From positions 1-5,408 of the forward strand of contig JAOZVK010000405.1 in assembly GCA_029938185.1 (NCBI GenBank): a stretch of DNA of 5,408 nucleotides, given 5' to 3'. Both the position numbers and the translations under genes were made by a program. Positions 1 through 4,787 of this stretch are shown here, in pieces; position 1 is the first letter of the stretch, and each line of letters begins with the position of its first letter. The DNA is from Bacteroidales bacterium (lineage in GTDB: Bacteria > Bacteroidota > Bacteroidia > Bacteroidales > JAOZVK01). The notes below the pieces were generated by a model, which was given only the letters and a program-made list of their open reading frames with translations, had not been told where the DNA came from and ran no database searches.

Positions 1-85
1 TAGCCAACTTGTTTTGTGTTTTTTTTACTCATTTAGTGCATTTTAAGATGTGTAATGATAATTTACAAAAATAAACAAAACTTTA

Positions 86-144
86 GACCTGTGCAATCAA
101 AACCAAATATCACATAAAATATTTTTTATTTGATTGCACAGGTC
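86..144. repeat. Perfect 16-bp inverted repeat with 27-nt AT-rich spacer
   Basis: GACCTGTGCAATCAAA (86-101) is exactly complemented by TTTGATTGCACAGGTC (129-144). The arms are the only moderately GC-rich sequence nearby and the 27-nt spacer is almost pure A/T. No T-tract follows on either side, so it is not a standard intrinsic terminator. No clean flanking duplication is visible. It could be a miniature inverted-repeat element, a recombination-collapsed insertion sequence remnant, or a protein-binding palindrome. Confidence 0.75.
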
Positions 145-307
145 GCTTTGAATGTACAATTACTTTGATTAATAATTGATAATAGTTTGTTAATGTTAAA
201 ACTATAACTGCTTAGAGTATAAATACATTCATTACACACAAATTTATTTTTACTATCAAAGTTTCGAACTACCAATCAAAAGTCTGATAGGACGAACTAT
301 TGTAAAC

Positions 308-325
308 CCACAAAGATATTTGTGG
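308..325 (-). terminator. Possible weak terminator hairpin after the thiolase gene
   Basis: CCACAAA (308-314) pairs with TTTGTGG (319-325) around a 4-nt loop, 34 bases beyond the thiolase stop in the direction of its transcription. On the minus strand the hairpin is followed by GTTTACAA rather than a real T-tract. Intrinsic termination is therefore doubtful. It may only stabilise the 3' end of the message. Confidence 0.3.
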
Positions 326-358
326 TAGGGTAGAGCAAAACTTTTAATTGTTCACTTA

Positions 359-1534
359 CTATAATGCCTCAATAACAACAGCTGAAGCTCCACCGCCACC
401 ATTACATAAACCAGCTACACCATATTTAGCATTATTTTGTTTCAAAACATTTAGAAGCGTTACTATAATTCTTGTACCTGAAGCTCCTAATGGATGCCCT
501 AATGATACTGCTCCTCCATTGACATTAACTTTTGAATGATTGATATTTAACCCATTAATGGCAGCAAGTGCAACAGCCGAAAATGCTTCATTAACTTCGT
601 AGTAATCAATATCATCAATCTTTAGTCCTGCTTTATCTATTGCTTTTGGAATTGCTTTTACTGGAGCTGTTGTAAACCACTCTGGCTCATGTGCAGCATC
701 TGCGTAACCAATGATTTTTGCCAAAGGCTTTACACCCAACTCTTCTGCTTTTTCTTTACTCATTAATATTATTGCAGCAGCACCATCATTTATTGTCGAT
801 GCATTTGCAGCAGTAACAGTACCATCTTTTTGGAATACAGGACGTAGTGATGATATTTTTTCAAACTTAACATTTTTGTATTCTTCATCTTTATCAACAA
901 CAATTAGTCCTTTTCTTGTTTTTATTTCTACAGGAATTATTTCATTTTTAAATTTCCCTGCTTCACTTGCTGCTGCCGAACGTTTATATGATTCTATTGC
1001 ATATTCATCTTGTGCTTCGCGCGTAAACTTATATTCTTTAGCACATAGTTCGGCAGCACTACCCATATGATAATTATTGTAAACCTCCCACAAACCATCT
1101 TTAACTAAGCCATCTATCAGTTTTCTGTCTCCTAATTTATTACCCATTCTGACAGCATCTGTATAATATGGAACACTTGACATATTTTCCATTCCACCTG
1201 CCAATACTACATCGTTGTCGCCAAGCATTATTGTTTGTGTTCCAAGCATTACAGATTTCATACCCGAAGAACATACTTTATTTACTGTTGTACAAGGAAC
1301 TGTATTTGGAACACCACCAAATATAGCTGCTTGTCTTGCAGGTGCTTGTCCTAAGTTTGCAGAAATAACATTACCCATAAAAACTTCATCAATAATTTTG
1401 GCTTCGATATTTATTTTACCAATAGCTCCTTTTATTGCTGATGCCCCTAATTGTGTGGCTGAAACTTTTGATAACGAACCACCAAAGCTTCCTATTGCTG
1501 TTCTAACTGCTGATACAATATATACTTCTTTCAT
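359..1534 (-). CDS. atoB: Acetyl-CoA C-acetyltransferase (biosynthetic-type thiolase)
   Basis: This 391-residue protein is a full-length thiolase. It would condense two acetyl-CoA to acetoacetyl-CoA and CoA, or run the reverse cleavage, in the cytoplasm. Visible catalytic residues are the nucleophile Cys88 in NKVCSSGMKS, His156-Met157 of the acyl-pocket segment YHMGSAAE, Asn315 in the NEAF motif, His347 in GGAVSLGHPLGASG, and the acid/base Cys377 in GLCNGGGGAS. The N-terminal half covers about residues 1-260 and the C-terminal half about 268-391. Length and motif spacing match tetrameric short-chain thiolases such as Zoogloea PhaA, AtoB and clostridial ThlA. The start is chosen because MKEVYIVSAVRTAIGSFGG is the standard thiolase N-terminus. 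No Shine-Dalgarno sequence precedes it. The gene stands alone, with no hydroxyacyl-CoA dehydrogenase, crotonase or CoA-transferase beside it, so its pathway (fatty acid, amino acid or butyrate-type metabolism) stays open. The symbol is a family convention. A broader 3-ketoacyl-CoA range is possible. Confidence 0.96.
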   Translation of the reverse strand: MKEVYIVSAVRTAIGSFGGSLSKVSATQLGASAIKGAIGKINIEAKIIDEVFMGNVISANLGQAPARQAAIFGGVPNTVPCTTVNKVCSSGMKSVMLGTQTIMLGDNDVVLAGGMENMSSVPYYTDAVRMGNKLGDRKLIDGLVKDGLWEVYNNYHMGSAAELCAKEYKFTREAQDEYAIESYKRSAAASEAGKFKNEIIPVEIKTRKGLIVVDKDEEYKNVKFEKISSLRPVFQKDGTVTAANASTINDGAAAIILMSKEKAEELGVKPLAKIIGYADAAHEPEWFTTAPVKAIPKAIDKAGLKIDDIDYYEVNEAFSAVALAAINGLNINHSKVNVNGGAVSLGHPLGASGTRIIVTLLNVLKQNNAKYGVAGLCNGGGGASAVVIEAL

Positions 1535-1585
1535 CTGTAAAATAGTTTAGTTATAATATTAAATAATTATGTTTTATTTTTTTTT

Positions 1586-1709
1586 GGCTACACGTTTAGT
1601 ATTTGACATTATTTTATTTTTTGACATGATTTACAGAATTAACAGGATTGATTTTATACTGTTACGAAATACCTGATAAACAATACTGTCCAACCCTACG
1701 TGGGTAGCC
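1586..1709. mobile_element. MITE-like element A, 124 bp, inverted relative to element B
   Basis: The ends are 23-bp imperfect inverted repeats. The left end (1586-1608) runs GGCTACACG to TTTGACA, and the right end (1687-1709) runs TGTCCAA to GGGTAGCC; about 16 of 23 positions pair. The flanks are TTTTTTTT (1578-1585) and TCTTTTTT (1710-1717), a 7-of-8 match that could be a decayed 8-bp target duplication, although a T-run is weak evidence. No transposase is present, so the element would be mobilised in trans. Positions 1586-1686 are the reverse complement of 4320-4413 in element B, with about 86 of 94 aligned positions identical plus a 9-bp unit difference. It sits between the membrane-protein stop and the thiolase start, so it lies in or near the thiolase promoter region. 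The parent insertion-sequence family is not known to me. Confidence 0.75.
1623..1649 (+). repeat. Three 9-bp units of ACAGGATT-type tandem repeat
   Basis: The units read GACATGATT, TACAGAATT and AACAGGATT. The same unit occurs twice in element B on the opposite strand (4358-4375) and two to three times at the window's right end (5378-5401). The difference in unit number accounts for most of the length difference between the shared cores of elements A and B. Confidence 0.75.
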
Positions 1710-1767
1710 TCTTTTTTTAAAACAATGAGACTGTTCAGTCCTATTATGCAACTTTGTTATTAAAAGG

Positions 1768-1790
1768 TGTCTAACTTAAAACTGATAGCC
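1768..1790. repeat. Solitary MITE end (third terminal-repeat copy at the A locus)
   Basis: This 23-bp sequence begins TGTCTAAC and ends GATAGCC. It matches the internal end of element B (4297-4319) at 18 of 23 positions and has the same outward orientation as the right end of element A. Measured to this end, the A locus spans 205 bp (1586-1790), close to the 203 bp of element B, so it may be the original right end of a longer version. The base sequence beyond it (AGAAGTAC) does not match the left flank, so no target duplication supports that larger unit. Confidence 0.5.
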
Positions 1791-1816
1791 AGAAGTACCA
1801 ATGTTAGAAGATTTTA

Positions 1817-2752
1817 TTAAAATTGCTCTTCAGTTTTTATTACCATTCCGCCTGTTTGCTCAACCCAAATAGAGATTAATTCGCCTTCATTAACAATTTT
1901 ATGTACAGCATTGCCATATACACTTCTAACTCCCTCGCTACGTGCTTTATCTCTGTTTGTTATTAGTTCCAATATTTCAGACACTCTTTTATTAAATTTT
2001 TCCGATGGCATTCCGTATACATTATCATTACTTCGTTTAAAAATATAAGGAACATTATTTTCATCATATAATTCGAGCTTAAAGCCTTTGTCCTGTGATA
2101 TATGATTGCTAAAAATTCTATATGGAATTACTAAATTTGTTTTTTTTCCAGAGCTAATTTCACTATAATCAAAATTCATAATTATAGCATCAAAGTATAT
2201 ATCTGTTCCTTTAATTTTTATTTTCTGAACATTGTCATTAAAAGTAAAGTTTGAATAATTATAAAATCTTACTTCTAAATCACAAGTATTAGAAATATAA
2301 TCAATTTTTTTAACATTAATTTCTGCAACTTTATACCTTTTATCAAGTTGTTTTATTACTGATTTTAGTTCCTTTATTCGTTTTTGATTTTCAAAAAAAT
2401 CGCCCATTGAGCGTATTCCTGTAGACATGCCAACAACAAACAGCAAAAAAACAAATACTGCTAATAGTATTGGGATATTTTTAATTATATTGAAAACTAT
2501 TTTTGAAAATACACTTCCTATTATATATATTTTTTCTATTATTGGTGTTCCCTGTTTATTTTCAGTAGAAGATGCTTTGTGTGCTAACTGCCGTACTCTT
2601 AGAGCATTAAAAATTGTTAAGAAAATATATAAAAAAAAGAAACCTATAAGTATAGATATTCCAGTACCATTTGTAAAAAAATATAAAATAAAATCAGACA
2701 ATGGCTTTAGAAACCAGTTTAGTTGTTCTAATAATTCAAATGTTTCTTTCAT
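1817..2752 (-). CDS. Two-helix membrane protein with large extracytoplasmic domain, unknown function
   Basis: I do not recognise this 311-residue protein. It has two clear hydrophobic segments, about 31-49 (ISILIGFFFLYIFLTIF) and 93-109 (IPILLAVFVFLLFVVGM). The loop between them is rich in Lys and Arg (R52, R54, K59, K66, K74, K84, K91), so by the positive-inside rule it should be cytoplasmic. That places residues 111-311 outside the inner membrane. After helix 2 comes a charged, probably helical or coiled-coil stretch (about 119-142). Then follows a region of alternating polar and hydrophobic residues (about 143-240) that looks beta-rich, and a charged helical tail (about 250-285). No catalytic motif is visible. 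The start MKETFELL follows an A-rich leader without Shine-Dalgarno, and there is no alternative Met before residue 109. It is 378 bp downstream of the lipoprotein gene on the same strand, too far to call an operon. An envelope anchoring or sensing role is only a guess. Confidence 0.85.
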   Translation of the reverse strand: MKETFELLEQLNWFLKPLSDFILYFFTNGTGISILIGFFFLYIFLTIFNALRVRQLAHKASSTENKQGTPIIEKIYIIGSVFSKIVFNIIKNIPILLAVFVFLLFVVGMSTGIRSMGDFFENQKRIKELKSVIKQLDKRYKVAEINVKKIDYISNTCDLEVRFYNYSNFTFNDNVQKIKIKGTDIYFDAIIMNFDYSEISSGKKTNLVIPYRIFSNHISQDKGFKLELYDENNVPYIFKRSNDNVYGMPSEKFNKRVSEILELITNRDKARSEGVRSVYGNAVHKIVNEGELISIWVEQTGGMVIKTEEQF

Positions 2753-2782
2753 CTTGGTTTTAAATTTACTGAGGTCTTAAGT

Positions 2783-2813
2783 AATTAACAATGAACAATG
2801 GATAATTAACAAT
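2783..2813. repeat. Direct repeat AATTAACAAT, two copies
   Basis: Exact 10-bp copies lie at 2783-2792 and 2804-2813, 21 bp apart (two helical turns), with ATGAACAATGG between them. They lie 31-61 bp upstream of the membrane-protein start, where a regulator could bind. Simple-sequence drift of a low-complexity spacer is equally likely. Confidence 0.5.
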
Positions 2814-2844
2814 TTTGCTTACGCTTGATAAACAGCATAATAAA

Positions 2845-2865
2845 AAAAACAAAAGTGTTGTTTTT
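2845..2865 (-). terminator. Weak A/T-rich hairpin with T-tract (possible terminator of the lipoprotein message)
   Basis: AAAAACAA (2845-2852) pairs with TTGTTTTT (2858-2865) around the loop AAGTG. On the minus strand the stem runs into TTTTTTTTATT, so it could terminate the transcript from the lipoprotein gene before the membrane-protein gene. The stem has a single G-C pair, so it would be weak. On the plus strand it could act in either direction for the same reason. Confidence 0.3.
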
Positions 2866-2868
2866 ATA

Positions 2869-2912
2869 TATCGACCTACTTAGATCTATTTTATGTGGCA
2901 TACGCATTTTTG
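2869..2912 (-). repeat. Dispersed intergenic motif, copy Y
   Basis: Read on the plus strand it contains TATCGACC, then TAGATCT, then TATTTTATGTGGCATACGCA. It aligns with copy X (4060-4110) through TA-C/T-CGACC, a gapped middle, and TATTT-A/T-ATGTGG followed by TAC-A/G-CATT. It lies after the lipoprotein gene and, on the minus strand, is followed directly by the 2845-2865 hairpin and T-tract. Function unknown. Confidence 0.55.
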
Positions 2913-3089
2913 TAAATTACTATCATGTAGTTAATTGTACAAAAATAAATATCGAAAAACTTTTAATTTTTAACTATCGCCTGAAAAACAATCTATTATT
3001 AAAAATAAAAAGTCAAAAAATTATTGTATAATTTCTTATATTTTTTAACGAAATATTTTATAAATATATGAATATCAAGATATAAACCA

Positions 3090-3124
3090 ATTCGTAATTA
3101 TAAATTCATAATTCGTAATTCGTA
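3090..3124. repeat. Heptamer tandem repeat, five units
   Basis: Five successive 7-bp units read ATTCGTA, ATTATAA, ATTCATA, ATTCGTA, ATTCGTA and end 6 bases from the lipoprotein stop codon. Units 1, 4 and 5 are identical. Slippage-prone tracts of this form could vary in unit number between strains. No function is evident. Confidence 0.75.
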
Positions 3125-3130
3125 ATTTCC

Positions 3131-3994
3131 TTACGGTGTTTCAACTATTTTTTTTCTAATTTTTTCAACAATTTCCATTATTTTACTAAATTGTTCATTA
3201 GTAAGTGTCAATACTCCATTAGTTTCTTCTACTTTATCAAATACTTCTTTAAATTTTTTTATATCATTCAATATTTCCTCTATGTCAGCATTTTCTTTAT
3301 ATGATTCTAAAAGAGAAATTAAAGTATATAATGTAGTTCTTTGTTTTGCTATTCCTTTTAATATTTCACCATTATTAGGTGTTAGTGAAGCTAACTGCGA
3401 GGATATATATAAGCCTTCAATCCAGCCTCCTGTGAGAATTAATGTAGAAATTGCACCTTTTCCATTGTTGTTCAAAAACTCAAAAGTATCGTGATATGAT
3501 TTGGTTATTATTGTATATAATGAATCTTTGTTTTCAATATTTGATTCAATTTTCTCTGTAAGGGTTTCTGTAAATGGAGTTGATATTCCTAATTCATCTG
3601 TTAATTTTTTTGTACATGAAAAGAAATTTGATGTTTCTTGTGTTTTATTATATGTACTAGTATAGCTTAAATCGGCACCATAAACACCCAAATTCAATGC
3701 TTTACCTTTTTCTGTAAAATATTTATCAACATTCTCAATCGGATTAGTAACATCAAGAATATAGCTTGCTCCTGCTTTATTTAATATTTTTGTAGTTTCA
3801 AAAGGTGTTGGCAATGGATATACAATTTTGTCAACTTCTTCAACAATTTCAACATTATTGCTGTCTAAATCTTTAGTTTTAGTATTGTTATCACTAGCAC
3901 CACATGCACCAAATAGAAAAGTAAAGCTTAAAATAAAAGCTATAATTGGTAATGTTGAATTAAAATAATTCAATTTAAATTTTTTCATTTTCAT
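3131..3994 (-). CDS. Predicted lipoprotein, unknown function
   Basis: The 287-residue product starts with a lipoprotein signal: basic MKMKKFK, a hydrophobic core at about 14-28, and a lipobox ending LFGAC with the acylated Cys at 31. Phe28 at position -3 is slightly off the usual Leu/Val/Ile. After the Cys come GASDNN and a low-complexity polar linker to about residue 55, so the mature domain (about 57-287) should sit in the periplasm or on the outer membrane. The domain begins with YPLPTPFETTKILNKAGASY, followed by a segment around 99-125 containing LNLGVYGADLSY. It reads as mostly helical, with Gly-rich GKGAISTLILTGGW at 178-191 and a charged C-terminal helix pair. I see no catalytic motif. 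The start is Met1, though Met3 is equally possible; neither has a Shine-Dalgarno, and the leader ATAAATAAAAATTAA is typical for Bacteroidota. Copy X of the intergenic motif lies 66-116 bp upstream. The motif-like N-terminal block suggests a conserved family, but I cannot name it. Confidence 0.88.
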   Translation of the reverse strand: MKMKKFKLNYFNSTLPIIAFILSFTFLFGACGASDNNTKTKDLDSNNVEIVEEVDKIVYPLPTPFETTKILNKAGASYILDVTNPIENVDKYFTEKGKALNLGVYGADLSYTSTYNKTQETSNFFSCTKKLTDELGISTPFTETLTEKIESNIENKDSLYTIITKSYHDTFEFLNNNGKGAISTLILTGGWIEGLYISSQLASLTPNNGEILKGIAKQRTTLYTLISLLESYKENADIEEILNDIKKFKEVFDKVEETNGVLTLTNEQFSKIMEIVEKIRKKIVETP

Positions 3995-4059
3995 TTAATT
4001 TTTATTTATAAAATTATTACAATTATTATTTATTTGAATCCATACAACTTTTAGAATTA

Positions 4060-4110
4060 ATACCGACCAAACTAAGGTCTTCTACCTATTTAATGTGGTT
4101 TACACATTCT
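4060..4110 (-). repeat. Dispersed intergenic motif, copy X
   Basis: GGTCTTCTACCTATTTAAT (4076-4094) is the exact reverse complement of 4604-4622 in copy Z. The outer parts (TACCGACC before it, GTGG-TTTACACATT after it) match copy Y. It lies 66-116 bp upstream of the lipoprotein start, so it may be part of that gene's leader or control region. A 4-bp hairpin GACC/GGTC is possible within it (4064-4079). Confidence 0.6.
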
Positions 4111-4210
4111 TCTAACACTCTAATAATACGCAATTTAATACTTTTTAAATTGTTTTTTTAAAACTTTGTAACGTATTAACTATTTATAATATATTATATG
4201 TAAAACATGC

Positions 4211-4413
4211 GGCTACCAGTTTAAAGTTGGACAAAAGTACACCGGTCTGACCGATTTGCTATTACATATAAATTATAACAAATTAATATTCAATACTGTC
4301 CAACTTTAAAAGGGTAGCCGTATTATTTATCAGGTATTTCGTAACAGGATAAAAATTAATCCTGTAAATCCTGTCAAAAAAATAAAAGAATGTCCAATAC
4401 TAAACGTGTAGCC
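4211..4413. mobile_element. MITE-like element B, 203 bp, with 8-bp target duplication
   Basis: The outer ends are 23-bp inverted repeats (GGCTACC to TTGGACA at 4211-4233; TGTCCAA to GTAGCC at 4391-4413), matching at 18 of 23 positions. A third end-like copy lies inside at 4297-4319 and pairs better with the left end (21 of 23), so 4211-4319 is itself a foldback. Inside it is a short palindrome CGGTC-T-GACCG (4243-4253). Positions 4320-4413 match element A in inverse orientation. There is no coding capacity, so transposition would need a transposase elsewhere in the genome. The GG...CC ends and 8-bp duplication argue against IS3-type (TG...CA) parents. IS1595 or ISL3 groups are possible because they make 8-bp duplications, but that is a guess. 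Confidence 0.87.
4358..4375 (-). repeat. Two 9-bp units of ACAGGATT-type repeat inside element B
   Basis: Read on the minus strand the units are GACAGGATT and TACAGGATT. Element A has three units at the equivalent place, so the array has gained or lost a unit since the two copies diverged. Confidence 0.75.
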
Positions 4414-4582
4414 AAACATGCCAAATATTTGTTTTATTTTGCTAAGTTATAAATTATATCAAATTATATTAATATAAAATTAAGAAAATATAGTATTTTT
4501 TTTTATTAAGATGTGTTACAAAAAATCATACAAAAATTTAAATAAATATTGCATAAAGTTTATCTTTTGAAATTCAATTGCT

Positions 4583-4622
4583 TATACCTAGCGTATATGC
4601 AATATTAAATAGGTAGAAGACC
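4583..4622 (+). repeat. Dispersed intergenic motif, copy Z
   Basis: ATTAAATAGGTAGAAGACC (4604-4622) is the exact reverse complement of 4076-4094 in copy X. Upstream it carries GCGTATATGC, resembling GCGTATGCC of copy Y read on the minus strand. It directly precedes the terminator hairpin at 4631-4667 on the plus strand, which suggests the motif belongs to the 3' part of a plus-strand transcript. Confidence 0.6.
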
Positions 4623-4630
4623 ATAAACAG

Positions 4631-4667
4631 AAGTCTGAATTCATTGATACGAATCCAGACTTTTTTT
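4631..4667 (+). terminator. Intrinsic terminator on the plus strand
   Basis: AAGTCTG (4631-4637) pairs with CAGACTT (4656-4662). After an A/C mismatch, ATTC (4639-4642) pairs with GAAT (4651-4654) around an 8-nt loop. The T-tract runs from 4661 to 4667. This is the best terminator in the window and it works only on the plus strand, yet no plus-strand gene precedes it. It may end a small non-coding RNA or stop antisense transcription into the SiaC-like gene. Confidence 0.7.
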
Positions 4668-4787
4668 ATTATAAAATGTATTTTTTAGATTTTAATATTA
4701 TTTACACATAAATTTATTTTTTATGGTTTAATTAATAGAATTTATGTATTCAGGTGTTAGCGATGTTTAAAGGTTTTTAGTATAAAA

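Larger units (their letters stand above)
1..358. other. Gene-free region left of the thiolase gene
   Basis: No convincing reading frame is visible on either strand. The stretch is AT-rich and holds a perfect 16-bp inverted repeat (86-144) and a 7-bp hairpin (308-325), both listed separately. The first five bases, TAGCC, match the outer end of the transposable elements described at 1586 and 4211. They could be the last bases of another copy outside the window, but five bases prove nothing. Confidence 0.6.
2753..3130. other. Gene-free gap between membrane-protein and lipoprotein genes
   Basis: No believable gene is visible. The gap holds a pair of direct repeats AATTAACAAT (2783-2792 and 2804-2813), an A/T hairpin (2845-2865), copy Y of an intergenic motif (2869-2912) and a heptamer tandem repeat (3090-3124). 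On the minus strand, TATTTTTG (2947 to 2940) fits the Bacteroidota -7 consensus TAnnTTTG. I see no matching -33 TTTG, so I do not call a promoter. Confidence 0.6.
4203..4421. repeat. 8-bp target-site duplication AAACATGC flanking element B
   Basis: AAACATGC occurs exactly at 4203-4210 and 4414-4421, abutting the two outer ends of the 203-bp element. This is direct evidence that the sequence between was inserted by a transposase that makes 8-bp staggered cuts. The pre-insertion site would have read TGTAAAACATGCCAAATA. Confidence 0.85.
3995..4787. other. 793-bp gene-free, repeat-dense gap
   Basis: No reading frame here is convincing. The longest plus-strand candidate I saw near the terminator is only 19 codons (4511-4570). 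The gap holds motif copy X (4060-4110), the 203-bp element B (4211-4413), motif copy Z (4583-4622, inverted relative to X) and a plus-strand terminator (4631-4667). The sequence between B and Z (4422-4582) is extremely AT-rich and otherwise featureless. The remainder, 4668-4787, shows nothing recognisable. Confidence 0.6.

Noticed and set aside
250..330. Possible tRNA, suggested by GTTTCGAACT
   Set aside because: No acceptor stem, anticodon arm or consistent T-arm pairing could be formed on either strand.
711..1550. Plus-strand frames of 111 and 119 codons inside the thiolase region
   Set aside because: They are shadows of the thiolase gene, whose frame has complete catalytic motifs.
1535..1816. 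Bacteroidota-type promoter (TAnnTTTG with upstream TTTG) for the thiolase
   Set aside because: No match to the -7 consensus is present on the minus strand in this interval, so no promoter is called.
2427..2780. 117-codon plus-strand frame opposite the membrane protein
   Set aside because: It is the antisense image of the two hydrophobic segments of the minus-strand gene. The minus frame is longer and has a sensible topology.
2825..3031. 68-codon plus-strand frame starting at TTG
   Set aside because: Composition is Ile/Lys/Asn/Leu low complexity as expected of AT-rich spacer. It runs through the A/T hairpin and motif copy Y and has no recognisable domain.
3090..3124. CRISPR-like array
   Set aside because: The units are 7-bp direct tandem copies without spacers, so this is a simple tandem repeat.
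1578..4421. Elements A and B as ends of one composite transposon
   Set aside because: The outer flanks TTTTTTTT and AAACATGC differ, while B has its own perfect duplication and A a possible 7/8 one, so separate insertions are more likely.
4511..4570. 19-codon plus-strand frame before motif Z
   Set aside because: It is too short, made of Lys/Asn/Tyr/Ile codons typical of AT-rich noise, and has no start signal. Kept only as a remote possibility for the transcript ending at 4667.
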